64,000 nt of DNA, from positions 1-64,000 of the forward strand of contig CANSSP010000005.1 in assembly GCA_947649645.1 (NCBI GenBank). Direction: 5' to 3'. This DNA comes from an uncultured Roseburia sp. (GTDB lineage: Bacteria > Bacillota > Clostridia > Lachnospirales > Lachnospiraceae). Shown here in pieces: positions 8,810 through 16,515 of this stretch (positions within the stretch are counted from its first letter, which is position 1; each line of letters starts with the position of its first letter). The position numbers and the translations under genes were made by a program. Below the pieces are notes generated by a model. It had not been told where the DNA came from and did no database searches. It saw only the letters and a program-made list of their open reading frames with translations.

Positions 8810-9562
8810 TTAACCTCCGATATGGTTGATCATGCTGGCAAGATATCCTGCACCGAAGCCGTTGTCGATATTGACCACAGAAACGCCGCTTGCGCAGGAA
8901 TTGAGCATGGAGAGCAGGGCAGACACTCCCTGAAAGCTGGCGCCATAGCCGATGCTCGTGGGAACTCCGATTACGGGGCAGTCTGTCAGTCCGCCGATTA
9001 CGCTGGCGAGCGCGCCTTCCATTCCGGCGACGGCGATAATGACACTGGCGTCCACAAGGATGTCCATACTGGAGAGCAGGCGGTGAAGGCCTGCGACGCC
9101 CACATCATAAAGCCTCACGACACAGTTTCCGAGTACTTCGGCAGTCAGGGCGGCTTCCTCCGCAACGGGAATATCGCTGGTTCCGCCTGTAGTCACAACG
9201 ATCGTCCCTTTTGCAGTGATATTTTCTTTCCGGTTTATGATGCCGATACGGGAAGGCTCATCATAAAACAGTGAAAAGCGCGTGGCGAGATAATCTGCCG
9301 ACTCCCTGCACAGCCGCGTGATTAAGATATTGTCCGGACTGTGAGCGATAAGACTTCTGACAATGCCCTCCATCTGTTCACTGGTCTTGGAAGCACCATA
9401 GATGACTTCGGGGACGCCCTGGCGTATCCTGCGGTGGTGATCGACCCTGGCGTAACCTAAATCTTCAAAAGGGGACAGTTTTAAACGGCTGTAGCCTTCG
9501 TCCGCGGAAAGAGTTCCGTTTTCGATCTGTGTCAGAATCTGTCTGATGTGTTCGTTTTCCAT
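8810..9562 (-). CDS. larB: LarB, nicotinic acid adenine dinucleotide carboxylase/hydrolase
   Basis: 250 residues with the PurE/AIR-carboxylase-like C-terminal domain of LarB: VTTGGTSDIPVAEEA, RLYDVGVAGLHR, VAGMEGALASVIGGL and GVPTSIGYGASF. LarB carboxylates nicotinic acid adenine dinucleotide, the first step towards the nickel-pincer nucleotide. The N-terminal ~60 residues form a small helical region typical of the family. AAAGGAG lies 12 nt before the ATG. First gene of the larB-larC operon, with a good minus-strand promoter about 140 bp upstream and a structured leader. Confidence 0.95.
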   Translation of the reverse strand: MENEHIRQILTQIENGTLSADEGYSRLKLSPFEDLGYARVDHHRRIRQGVPEVIYGASKTSEQMEGIVRSLIAHSPDNILITRLCRESADYLATRFSLFYDEPSRIGIINRKENITAKGTIVVTTGGTSDIPVAEEAALTAEVLGNCVVRLYDVGVAGLHRLLSSMDILVDASVIIAVAGMEGALASVIGGLTDCPVIGVPTSIGYGASFQGVSALLSMLNSCASGVSVVNIDNGFGAGYLASMINHIGG

Positions 9563-9585
9563 TCTGATTGTTACTCCTTTATTTT

Positions 9586-9649
9586 GTCCTGTTCTGTCAG
9601 AGCAGGACCCAGGCTTCTGTTATTTTCGTTTTCAGATCAACGTCCTGCT
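9586..9649 (-). promoter_or_regulatory. larBC leader with two mutually exclusive hairpins
   Basis: In the transcribed minus strand, AGCAGGAC (9649-9642) can pair with GTCCTGCT (9608-9601). Part of that same 3' arm, GTCCTG (9608-9603), can instead pair with CAGGAC (9591-9586), six bases upstream of the larB AAAGGAG. The two helices cannot coexist. This suits a switch but fits no riboswitch class I know, so function is inference. Confidence 0.3.
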
Positions 9650-9703
9650 TATCTGTCAAAGAATAACGCCGCGAAAATCTGGTATGAAAGTTTTGGTATT
9701 TAC

Positions 9704-9732
9704 ATCATATCAAAAAGTTTGTAAGGTGTAAA
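9704..9732 (-). promoter_or_regulatory. Promoter of larBC
   Basis: On the minus strand TTTACA (9732-9727), a 17-bp spacer and TATGAT (9709-9704) form a good sigma-A promoter. The predicted start near 9697 gives a leader of about 135 nt before larB. Confidence 0.6.
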
Positions 9733-9825
9733 GACTGTTCCATTTCCGACAGAACGCTCGGGGAAATACAAAGAAAAGCAAAGAAAAAAGTTTTAACCAT
9801 GAATGATACGCGTACAAAAAATATC

Positions 9826-9854
9826 TTGACATTGCCGCCGTTTTCCGGTATAAA
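9826..9854 (+). promoter_or_regulatory. Promoter of the ABC-F leader transcript
   Basis: Consensus TTGACA (9826-9831), exactly 17 bp, then TATAAA (9849-9854). This is the strongest sigma-A promoter in the window. Transcription from about 9861 would run roughly 415 nt before the ABC-F start at 10279. The stretch 9563-10278 holds no normal gene: its left part is the larBC leader and promoter, its right part this attenuator-type leader. Confidence 0.8.
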
Positions 9855-9893
9855 TAAAAAAGATAAATTTAAACCAGAGAGGCAGGTGAAAAG

Positions 9894-9917
9894 ATGTTTC
9901 GGATTTCCTGTAAGTAA
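9894..9917 (+). CDS. Candidate leader peptide 1 (MFRISCK)
   Basis: A seven-codon frame about 33 nt into the transcript, preceded by GGCAGGTGAAAAG, a usable ribosome site. Tiny frames at this position are typical of antibiotic-responsive leaders, where drug-stalled ribosomes alter downstream folding. Size and location are the only evidence; translation is not proven. Confidence 0.4.
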   Translation: MFRISCK

Positions 9918-9996
9918 GACAACAGAATCGCATATCGAAGAGACAGTGCCATACAGAGCCGCAGCGGTGAAGCGGAAGGGCGATGTTTTGTCTGTG

Positions 9997-10077
9997 ATGA
10001 CGCATCTTTATCGGGGGCGTTGTCCGGTATGTTTTGTGCAGGAAATTCTTAAAATCTTTTTTACTGGAAAAATATAG
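9997..10077 (+). CDS. Candidate leader peptide 2 (26 aa)
   Basis: Starts at ATG 9997, overlapping the TGA of a four-codon frame (MFCL, 9983-9997) that has GGAAGGG upstream, so translation could be coupled by the TGATG overlap. The peptide runs MTHLYRGRCPVCF, continues hydrophobic and basic, and ends TGKI. Codons 18-22 (10048-10062) are the segment complementary to the terminator 5' arm, so ribosome position on this frame could decide the fold downstream. Confidence 0.4.
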   Translation: MTHLYRGRCPVCFVQEILKIFFTGKI

Positions 10078-10153
10078 AAGGAAGTACGCGGCGTGCGATG
10101 CATGGCAGCGTGTATTCCGGAAGCAGGCAGTGTTTTTCTTGAAAAGATGTAAG
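10048..10153 (+). promoter_or_regulatory. Predicted antiterminator pairing of the ABC-F leader
   Basis: The segment CTTAAAATCTTTTTT (10048-10062) is complementary to GAAAAGATGTAAG (10141-10153), the 5' arm of the terminator: eight consecutive pairs including one G-U, a small internal loop, then four more. Formation of this helix would prevent the terminator. A ribosome travelling over codons 18-22 of leader 2 would block it. Pairing is seen by eye; mechanism is inference. Confidence 0.4.
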
Positions 10154-10170
10154 AAATTACATCTTTTTTT
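10142..10170 (+). terminator. Intrinsic terminator (attenuator) before the ABC-F gene
   Basis: An 11-bp stem AAAAGATGTAA/TTACATCTTTT with a GAAA loop runs into an uninterrupted T tract, about 110 nt upstream of the ABC-F start and 280 nt after the promoter. No gene ends shortly before it, so it most plausibly attenuates the ABC-F transcript. Confidence 0.75.
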
Positions 10171-10278
10171 GTTTTCAGGAAAGATCCGGCTGCCATAAGG
10201 TGCGATTTCCGGTGAATTTAAATGTCAGTGTTTTCCTGCACAGACTGGTGCTGTCTCTTTCATTTCAGAAGGAGGATT

Positions 10279-11829
10279 ATGATACAGATTAAAAACCTGA
10301 CAATTACACACCGCAAGGATTTGCGGGTTATTCTGAAAGATTTTTCCCTGGTACTGAACAGAGGTGACAAAGTGGCTCTGATCGGAGAAGAGGGAAACGG
10401 AAAGTCGACGCTTTTAAAACTCCTGTATGATCCGTCTCTGACGGAAGATTACGTAGAGTACACAGGTGAAATCAGAACAAACGGCGCGCGCATCGGATAT
10501 CTGGCACAGGAACTGACAAAAGAACAGAAGAACAAAAGTATTTATTCTTTTTTTGCCGAAAATGAAACATTTTACTCCCGGACGCCAAAGGAACTCGGCA
10601 CAATTGCCGGAAAGCTGGGGCTTTCCATGGAACTGTTTTATTCGGATCAGACGGTCGGTTCGCTTTCGGGCGGCGAAAAAGTCAAACTGCAGCTCGCTGC
10701 GCTCCTGATGGAAGAGCCGGACGCACTTTTTCTGGATGAGCCGTCAAACGATATTGACATCCGTATGCTGGAATGGCTGGAACGGTTTATCAGAGAAGCG
10801 GATGTGCCGGTGCTCTTTATCTCTCATGATGAGATGCTGCTTGAACAGACGGCAAATAAAATCGTGCACCTGGAACAGATAAAGCGGAAGACGGAATGCC
10901 GCCATACGATCGCGGCCATGGATTACCAGACTTATGTAGAGAAAAGAAGCCAAGGGCTCGCACGTCAGGAACAGATTGCACGAAAAGAGCGAAGTGAATA
11001 CGAAAAACAGCAGGAACATTTCCGGCAGATACAGCAGAAGGTGGAACATGAGCAGAGAGTCATTACCAGGCAGAATCCACATGGCGGCCGCCTGTTGAAA
11101 AAGAAGATGCACGCGGTCAAATCCATGGAACGCCGTTTTCAGAAGGAGGCAGAAGCGTTTACAGAAATTCCCGACACAGAAGACGCGATGTTTATCAGAC
11201 TGAGTGAAAAAGCGGCCATACCACACGGGAAGCGCGTTCTCGATTTTTACCGCAGGGAATTGAGGGCGGGAGAGCGGGTGCTCGCGCGGGAAATCCGCCT
11301 TTCGGCGCAGGGGCCGGAGCATATCTGCATCACCGGAAAAAACGGCGTGGGAAAGACGACCCTGCTAAAGGAAATCGCTGCAGAACTCCTGGGGCGCAGG
11401 GATATCAAAGCGTTTTATATGCCGCAGAACTATGAAGACATCCTTAAACCGGGCGACACGCCGGTGGGTTTTCTCTCGGAAAGCGGAAACAGAGAAGAAA
11501 TCAGCAGAATCCGTACCTTTCTGGGAAGCATGAAATACACGGCGGATGAGATGAGTCATCCGGTGGCAGAACTCTCGGGCGGTCAGAAAGCCAAGCTTCT
11601 GCTTTTAAAAATAAGCCTGCTCGGCTCCGACGTGCTGATTTTAGACGAGCCGACCCGGAATTTTTCCCCGCTTTCAGGTCCCGTCATCCGCAGGATGTTT
11701 GCGGAATACCAGGGGGCAGTCATCAGCATTTCCCATGACAGAAAGTATATCAATGAAGTCTGTACGGCAGTTTATACGTTGACAGAAAATGGGCTGGAGA
11801 GGACAACATTTGACAATTTTATGAAATAA
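10279..11829 (+). CDS. ABC-F ATPase, probable ribosome-protection (antibiotic resistance) factor
   Basis: 516 residues from ATG 10279 (perfect AGAAGGAGG; an in-frame TTG/ATG extension upstream is ignored). Two ABC cassettes and no membrane domain: Walker A GEEGNGKST (~36) and GKNGVGKTT (~352), signatures SLSGGEK (~130) and ELSGGQK (~433), Walker B FLDEPSND (~149) and ILDEPTRNFSPLS (~455). The charged helical linker (~215-300, with NPHGGRLLKKKMHAVKSMERR-like residues) is the part that reaches the ribosomal P site and peptidyl-transferase centre. The TRNFSPLS form of the second Walker B recalls Vga/Lsa/CplR-type proteins that protect against lincosamides, pleuromutilins and streptogramin A. The attenuator leader supports this. 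Substrate range is inferred. Confidence 0.88.
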   Translation: MIQIKNLTITHRKDLRVILKDFSLVLNRGDKVALIGEEGNGKSTLLKLLYDPSLTEDYVEYTGEIRTNGARIGYLAQELTKEQKNKSIYSFFAENETFYSRTPKELGTIAGKLGLSMELFYSDQTVGSLSGGEKVKLQLAALLMEEPDALFLDEPSNDIDIRMLEWLERFIREADVPVLFISHDEMLLEQTANKIVHLEQIKRKTECRHTIAAMDYQTYVEKRSQGLARQEQIARKERSEYEKQQEHFRQIQQKVEHEQRVITRQNPHGGRLLKKKMHAVKSMERRFQKEAEAFTEIPDTEDAMFIRLSEKAAIPHGKRVLDFYRRELRAGERVLAREIRLSAQGPEHICITGKNGVGKTTLLKEIAAELLGRRDIKAFYMPQNYEDILKPGDTPVGFLSESGNREEISRIRTFLGSMKYTADEMSHPVAELSGGQKAKLLLLKISLLGSDVLILDEPTRNFSPLSGPVIRRMFAEYQGAVISISHDRKYINEVCTAVYTLTENGLERTTFDNFMK

Positions 11830-11885
11830 CATTAGAATGAAAAACATCCTATACGGGAATGATTCGGTCAGAGGGGATGTACGAT

Positions 11886-13421
11886 ATGAAAAAATTAGCG
11901 AACCGGCTCTTGGGAAGGCTCAGCATGGTGGCGGTATCCATTCTGCTCCAGGTCTTCTGGCTGTTTCTGGTACTGTGGGAGTTTTCCTACCAGTTTACCT
12001 ATGCCAACCTGGCAATCCGCGCAATGGCCATTATCGCGGTGCTTGTCATTGTCAACAAATGGATTAATCCGGCAAATAAACTTTCGTGGACTTTTCTGAT
12101 CCTGCTCTCACCGATCTTCGGACTGCTTATCTACGTTCTGTTCGGCCGGTCCGGCCTTACAAAGCGGACGAGACAGCGGATGGATGCGGTCAACAAGGAG
12201 GTGGAAGCCTGTATCGTGCGGGACAGGCAGGCCCAGGAAATGCTGCGTGCCAGAAATCTTTCGGTGTACGCCCAGTCAAAATATATCAACGACTGGGCCG
12301 GGTTTCCGCTCTACCGGAATACGGGAACCAATTATTATAAGTGCGGTGAAGACATGTTTCCAGCCATGATCAAAGCGCTTGAGGAAGCAGAGCATTTTAT
12401 TTTTCTGGAATATTTCATTATCAATGAAGGGTATATGCTGCGGGCGATCGAGGAAATTCTGGCACGCAAGGCAAAAGAAGGCGTGGATGTAAGGCTGATT
12501 TACGACGACGTCGGCTGTATCAGCACACTGCCGCCAAAATACTATAAAAAACTACAGGCAATGGGCATCCGGTGTGCGGCGTTTAATCCGTTCCGTCCGA
12601 TCATCTCGGTTGTCATGAACAACCGGGATCACAGAAAAATCCTCGTGACGGACGGAAAGGTGGGATTCACCGGCGGCATCAATCTTGCGGATGAATACAT
12701 CAATAAAATAGAACGTTTCGGCTACTGGAAGGATACGGGTATCCGGATCGAAGGGGAGGCTGTCTGGAGTCTGACTTCCATGTTTCTTGAGATGTGGAAT
12801 TATATTACCCGTTCCACGGAAGATTACAGGGCATTTCTGCCGTCTGTCTGCCAGACCGGGCCGTTTCCGGATGACGGGTTTGTGCAGCCGTATGGCGACA
12901 GTCCGCTGGACCATGAATACGTCGGTGAAAATATTTATCTGAACATGATAAACCGGGCAGAAAAATACGTCTACATTTTTACGCCGTATCTGATTATTGA
13001 CAATGAAATGCTCACAGCGCTCAGCAATGCGGCCAAGAGCGGCGTGGATGTGCGGATTGTCACACCGGGGATTCCGGACAAAAAGATCATTTTTCTTCTT
13101 ACGCAGTCCTACTACGCCCCGTTATTGCGCGGCGGCGTAAAAATATATCAGTACACGCCGGGATTTCTTCACGCAAAATGTTTTGTGAGCGATGACGCGG
13201 TCGCGACGGTCGGCAGCGTAAATCTGGATTTCCGCAGTCTCTATCTGCACTTTGAGTGTGGTGTATTTCTGTATCAGTCACGCGCCGTGACACAGGTAAA
13301 AGAAGACTTTCTGGAAGTATTTGCCTGTTCGGAAGAGATAACGCTGGAATTCTGCCGGAACCGGCATCTTGCGATACGCATGGCCCAGAGCGTATTAAGA
13401 CTGTTTGCACCATTGCTCTGA
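11886..13421 (+). CDS. cls: Cardiolipin synthase (phospholipase D family)
   Basis: 511 residues. Two N-terminal membrane segments (about 15-35 and 40-60) are followed by two PLD catalytic motifs: HRKILVTD (~249) and HAKCFVSDD (~428), each with downstream Gly/Asn residues (GFTGGIN, GSVNLDFRS). It condenses two phosphatidylglycerols to cardiolipin at the inner face of the membrane. The start is ATG 11886 with GAGGGGAT at the right distance; ATGs at 11859 and 11877 lack proper spacing. About 55 bp after the ABC-F stop with no terminator between, so read-through is possible. Confidence 0.95.
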   Translation: MKKLANRLLGRLSMVAVSILLQVFWLFLVLWEFSYQFTYANLAIRAMAIIAVLVIVNKWINPANKLSWTFLILLSPIFGLLIYVLFGRSGLTKRTRQRMDAVNKEVEACIVRDRQAQEMLRARNLSVYAQSKYINDWAGFPLYRNTGTNYYKCGEDMFPAMIKALEEAEHFIFLEYFIINEGYMLRAIEEILARKAKEGVDVRLIYDDVGCISTLPPKYYKKLQAMGIRCAAFNPFRPIISVVMNNRDHRKILVTDGKVGFTGGINLADEYINKIERFGYWKDTGIRIEGEAVWSLTSMFLEMWNYITRSTEDYRAFLPSVCQTGPFPDDGFVQPYGDSPLDHEYVGENIYLNMINRAEKYVYIFTPYLIIDNEMLTALSNAAKSGVDVRIVTPGIPDKKIIFLLTQSYYAPLLRGGVKIYQYTPGFLHAKCFVSDDAVATVGSVNLDFRSLYLHFECGVFLYQSRAVTQVKEDFLEVFACSEEITLEFCRNRHLAIRMAQSVLRLFAPLL

Positions 13422-13442
13422 CAGGAAAGAATGGAGGATTAT

Positions 13443-14483
13443 ATGGCTGTACATGCGTTTTACCCCGAAAGTGTTTCTGCCCCCGGCAGCCCTCCATTCC
13501 GTCAGGGAGGGTCCGGGAATATCGGCATGGCATTTTACTGGGAAAGAACAACAGGCGGCGCAAGGCTTCTGCGCGCCTTTGGTTTTGCGTCGTCCGTCGT
13601 GCTTCCGGACGAGATCGACGGTGTTCCGCTGACAGAGATCGGAGCATACTGTTTTTCAGAGAGCAGGCATCTTCCGGATACATTTCTGCGCTCGCAGACA
13701 GAAGAACTGGATGATATGCGTGAACTTTCGGGCAGATATATAGAAGCGGTTTCGCTTCCGGATACCGTGCAGAAAATCGGAAACCTGGCTTTTTATAACT
13801 GTACTTCCCTAAAAGTACTTACAGTCGGAAAACACATGGAATCGCCCGGGAGCGATGTTTTTATGAACTGTCAGAAGCTGCGCCGGATCATTCTGCGCTG
13901 CGGCGTAAGGGAGAAAAGCGGGATTCGTCCGATTTTAAGCCGGATCTCCTGGGAAATTCTGATTACGTTTCAAAAGGACAAAAACACAGAGGCGGAGCTG
14001 CTCTTTCCGGAATATTATGAGAGTTATGACGAGATCGCGCCGGCTCATCTGTTCGGGCGGAGCGTGACAGGAGAAGGATTCAGAGCCAGACAGTGCTTTA
14101 AGGACAATGTGACCGATTTTGCACAGTATGATCTTATTTTCCCGAAAGCATGTGTGGAGGAACCGGTCGGGACATTGTGCCGTTTTGCGCTGTGCCGCCT
14201 CAGGTATCCGACTGATTTAAGTGCAACGGCCAGGGAAAGATACGCCTCTTTCCTGCGGGAACATGATGCCGTTTTATGCCGGATGGCAGTGGAAGCCAGG
14301 GATATGGAACAGGTGCGTTTTTTATGTGAAAACGGATGGATGGGGCGCGAAGCTCTCGAACAGGGTATCCTGGCGGCCGGGAAGGCGGACTGGGCAAAAG
14401 GAGCAGCCGGTCTTTTGCGGTTAAAAGAAGAATTTTTTCCGCAGGAGATACAAAGCGATCCGTATACATTTGATGATTTTTAA
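13443..14483 (+). CDS. Leucine-rich repeat (BspA/LRR_5-type) protein, cytoplasmic
   Basis: 346 residues without signal peptide. The N-terminal half contains LRR_5-type repeats (VVLPDEIDGVPLTEIGAYCF, then IEAVSLPDTVQKIGNLAFYNC and SLKVLTVG), a fold usually seen on surface proteins. The C-terminal half (about 220-340) is helical and ankyrin-like in rhythm (LCRMAVEARDMEQVRFLCENG). GGAGG lies 5 nt before ATG 13443; ATG 13431 is the alternative. It ends 11 bp before a VWA-like protein, so the two are a transcriptional unit and perhaps a functional pair. No role is known to me. Confidence 0.75.
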   Translation: MAVHAFYPESVSAPGSPPFRQGGSGNIGMAFYWERTTGGARLLRAFGFASSVVLPDEIDGVPLTEIGAYCFSESRHLPDTFLRSQTEELDDMRELSGRYIEAVSLPDTVQKIGNLAFYNCTSLKVLTVGKHMESPGSDVFMNCQKLRRIILRCGVREKSGIRPILSRISWEILITFQKDKNTEAELLFPEYYESYDEIAPAHLFGRSVTGEGFRARQCFKDNVTDFAQYDLIFPKACVEEPVGTLCRFALCRLRYPTDLSATARERYASFLREHDAVLCRMAVEARDMEQVRFLCENGWMGREALEQGILAAGKADWAKGAAGLLRLKEEFFPQEIQSDPYTFDDF

Positions 14484-14494
14484 AAGGAGATGGG

Positions 14495-15814
14495 ATGCAG
14501 CACATACAGACACAGGAAGAGTGGGAGAGTGAGATGGCAGTAAAAGTTCTGTCATTTGTCCGGAATGAAATATATCTCGATCTGCGTTTTCTGGATATCG
14601 CACTGTCCGCCCTTCCTTATAAAACAGATGATTCCATACAGACATTTGCCACGGACGGCGCATACCTATCCGTTTCGCCCGCGCAGGTACTGCGGGTCTT
14701 TAAGCAGAACGCCCCTTTTCTCAACCGGCTGTATCTGCACACCATCCTGCACTGCATTTTTTCCCATCTCTGGACGGCACCCAAAGACGTCTGGTCTGCG
14801 CCGGCGCGCGTTTATCTGTGGAACATCGCATGCGATATCGCGGTGGAATACACAATTGACGGGATGGGAAAGCCCTGCACCAGACGCATTTTAAGCTGGA
14901 TACGGGAAAAAATATATGCAAAACTAAAAGAAAACAATAGTGCCGTGTCGGCCGCTGCAGTCTACCGGATGCTTTTATCCTGTCAGGAAGAAGAGCTTGC
15001 GAAGCTGGAGCGGGAATTTTACACCGACGACCACAGGTACTGGCCAAAACGGCAGGACAGCGAAGCGAAGCAGCAGGCGGCAGCCGAAAATCGCAGCAAA
15101 TGGAATAAAATTGCCCGACAGACGCAGATGGAGCAGGAAAGCCGCGGGAGAGAGAACAATGAGGGAGAAGATCTGTTGAAAACCCAGCTTGCCGTGACAA
15201 AGAACAGAAGGAGTTACCGGGAATTTCTGCAGAAATTTGCCGTATTAAGGGAAGAACTGCGCTGTGATCCCGATGAGTTTGATTTAAATTATTATACTTA
15301 TGGCCTGAAACTTTACGGAAATCTGCCTTTTATCGAGCCGATGGAGAGCAGGGAAGTCAGAAAAATCCGGGAATTTGTTATCGCGATTGACACCAGCTAT
15401 TCCACCAGCGGGGAGCTTGTGGAACAGTTTTTAGAGGAAACGATCGGTATCTTAAACCAGCACGACAGCTTTTTTTCCGACGCAAAGATACGGATTTTAC
15501 AGTGTGACAACGCGGTGCAAAAGGAAACCGTCATCTCCAGCGATACGGATTTCCGCCGTTTTCTCGAAACGCTGCAGCTGACAGGCGGTGGCGGAACGGA
15601 CTTCAGACCGGTTTTTTCGTATGTCGACGAACTCATAAAAAGCGGGGTGTGTAAAAATCTTTCCGGTCTGCTCTACTTTACGGACGGCAGGGGAATCTAT
15701 CCCAAAAAACGACCGGATATAAAGACGGCCTTTGTTTTTCTGGACGACTATGACTCCGGAACGGTTCCGCCGTGGGCGATAAGGCACCGGTTTGAAGCCA
15801 ATCTTCGAAAATAG
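14495..15814 (+). CDS. VWA-like putative metallopeptidase (DUF2201-type)
   Basis: 439 residues with two parts. The N-terminal region (~1-130) has HTILHCIFSH, an HxxxH motif in the metallopeptidase-like domain. A charged linker follows (~185-235). The C-terminal ~130 residues are a von Willebrand A-like domain with a MIDAS-like DTSYSTSG near residue 295, LTGGGGTDF and YFTDGRG. Such proteins usually accompany a MoxR-type AAA ATPase, in which the VWA part presents substrates or metal centres; none is seen here. AAAGGAG precedes the ATG. Co-transcribed with the LRR gene upstream. Confidence 0.85.
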   Translation: MQHIQTQEEWESEMAVKVLSFVRNEIYLDLRFLDIALSALPYKTDDSIQTFATDGAYLSVSPAQVLRVFKQNAPFLNRLYLHTILHCIFSHLWTAPKDVWSAPARVYLWNIACDIAVEYTIDGMGKPCTRRILSWIREKIYAKLKENNSAVSAAAVYRMLLSCQEEELAKLEREFYTDDHRYWPKRQDSEAKQQAAAENRSKWNKIARQTQMEQESRGRENNEGEDLLKTQLAVTKNRRSYREFLQKFAVLREELRCDPDEFDLNYYTYGLKLYGNLPFIEPMESREVRKIREFVIAIDTSYSTSGELVEQFLEETIGILNQHDSFFSDAKIRILQCDNAVQKETVISSDTDFRRFLETLQLTGGGGTDFRPVFSYVDELIKSGVCKNLSGLLYFTDGRGIYPKKRPDIKTAFVFLDDYDSGTVPPWAIRHRFEANLRK

Positions 15815-15843
15815 TTGCTTTTCCGTGGAAAGATCAGTATAAT
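15815..15843 (+). promoter_or_regulatory. Promoter of zapA
   Basis: TTGCTT (15815-15820), 17 bp, perfect TATAAT (15838-15843). It begins immediately at the stop of the VWA-like gene and ends about 28 bp before the zapA start, giving a short leader. Confidence 0.7.
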
Positions 15844-15871
15844 GTACATACCGGTTAGGGAGGAGTAGGGT

Positions 15872-16306
15872 ATGCCAGAAAAGACAAGCGCCGAAGTGCT
15901 GATCGGCGGTAAAGTATATACACTCAGCGGCTATGAGGGAGAAGAGTATCTGCAGCGGGTGGCCAGCTACATCAACAGCAAGATCAATGAATTTGACAGT
16001 ATGGATTCGTTCAGACGATTTTCCGCCGATATGAAGGCCACGCTGCTCCAGCTCAATATCGCAGACGATTATTTTAAGGCGCGGGGTCAGGTAGAAAAGC
16101 TGGAACGTGAAATCGAGGCAAAAGACAAAGAAATATACGATCTGAAGCATGATCTGATTTCCAGCCAGATCAGGTCGGAGGGCGACGAGAAGACGCTGAA
16201 GGAGCTTGAGATGCAGAACAAAGATCTGCTGCTCAACAAGGCAAAGCTGGAGGCATCCTTAGAGGAGGCCCTGCTCGGAAAGCTGCCGGAGAAAAAGAAA
16301 AATTAA
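15872..16306 (+). CDS. zapA: Cell division protein ZapA
   Basis: 144 residues. The N-terminal ~90 form the ZapA domain (VLIGGKVYTLSGYEGEEYLQRVASYIN, then MKATLLQLNIADDYF), and the remainder is a long charged coiled coil. ZapA tetramers bundle and cross-link FtsZ protofilaments at the division ring. Strong GGGAGGAG ribosome site. It has its own promoter and terminator and is followed by a U32 peptidase gene, a neighbourhood seen widely in clostridia. Confidence 0.92.
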   Translation: MPEKTSAEVLIGGKVYTLSGYEGEEYLQRVASYINSKINEFDSMDSFRRFSADMKATLLQLNIADDYFKARGQVEKLEREIEAKDKEIYDLKHDLISSQIRSEGDEKTLKELEMQNKDLLLNKAKLEASLEEALLGKLPEKKKN

Positions 16307-16319
16307 AGAACGTACATAC

Positions 16320-16353
16320 GGGGGCGGAGAGCATATTTTCGTCCTCCTTTTTT
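16320..16353 (+). terminator. Probable terminator of zapA
   Basis: GGGGG-CGGA (16320-16328) pairs with TTCG(T)CCTCC (16338-16347) with one bulged T and one G-U pair, followed directly by TTTTTT. It sits 14 bp after the zapA stop. Confidence 0.5.
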
Positions 16354-16515
16354 ATTCTTTCTTTTGTAAGCAGCAGGCAGATATTTCTAATCGAGTATAA
16401 ATTTAAGAACACTATAATTCTATGTGCGGAATTAACAGACGGACTGTTACTTTCACATACAACAAGATATGAGTTTTAGTACATATATGGTATACAGGGA
16501 AAGAGGAGAAGGGAT

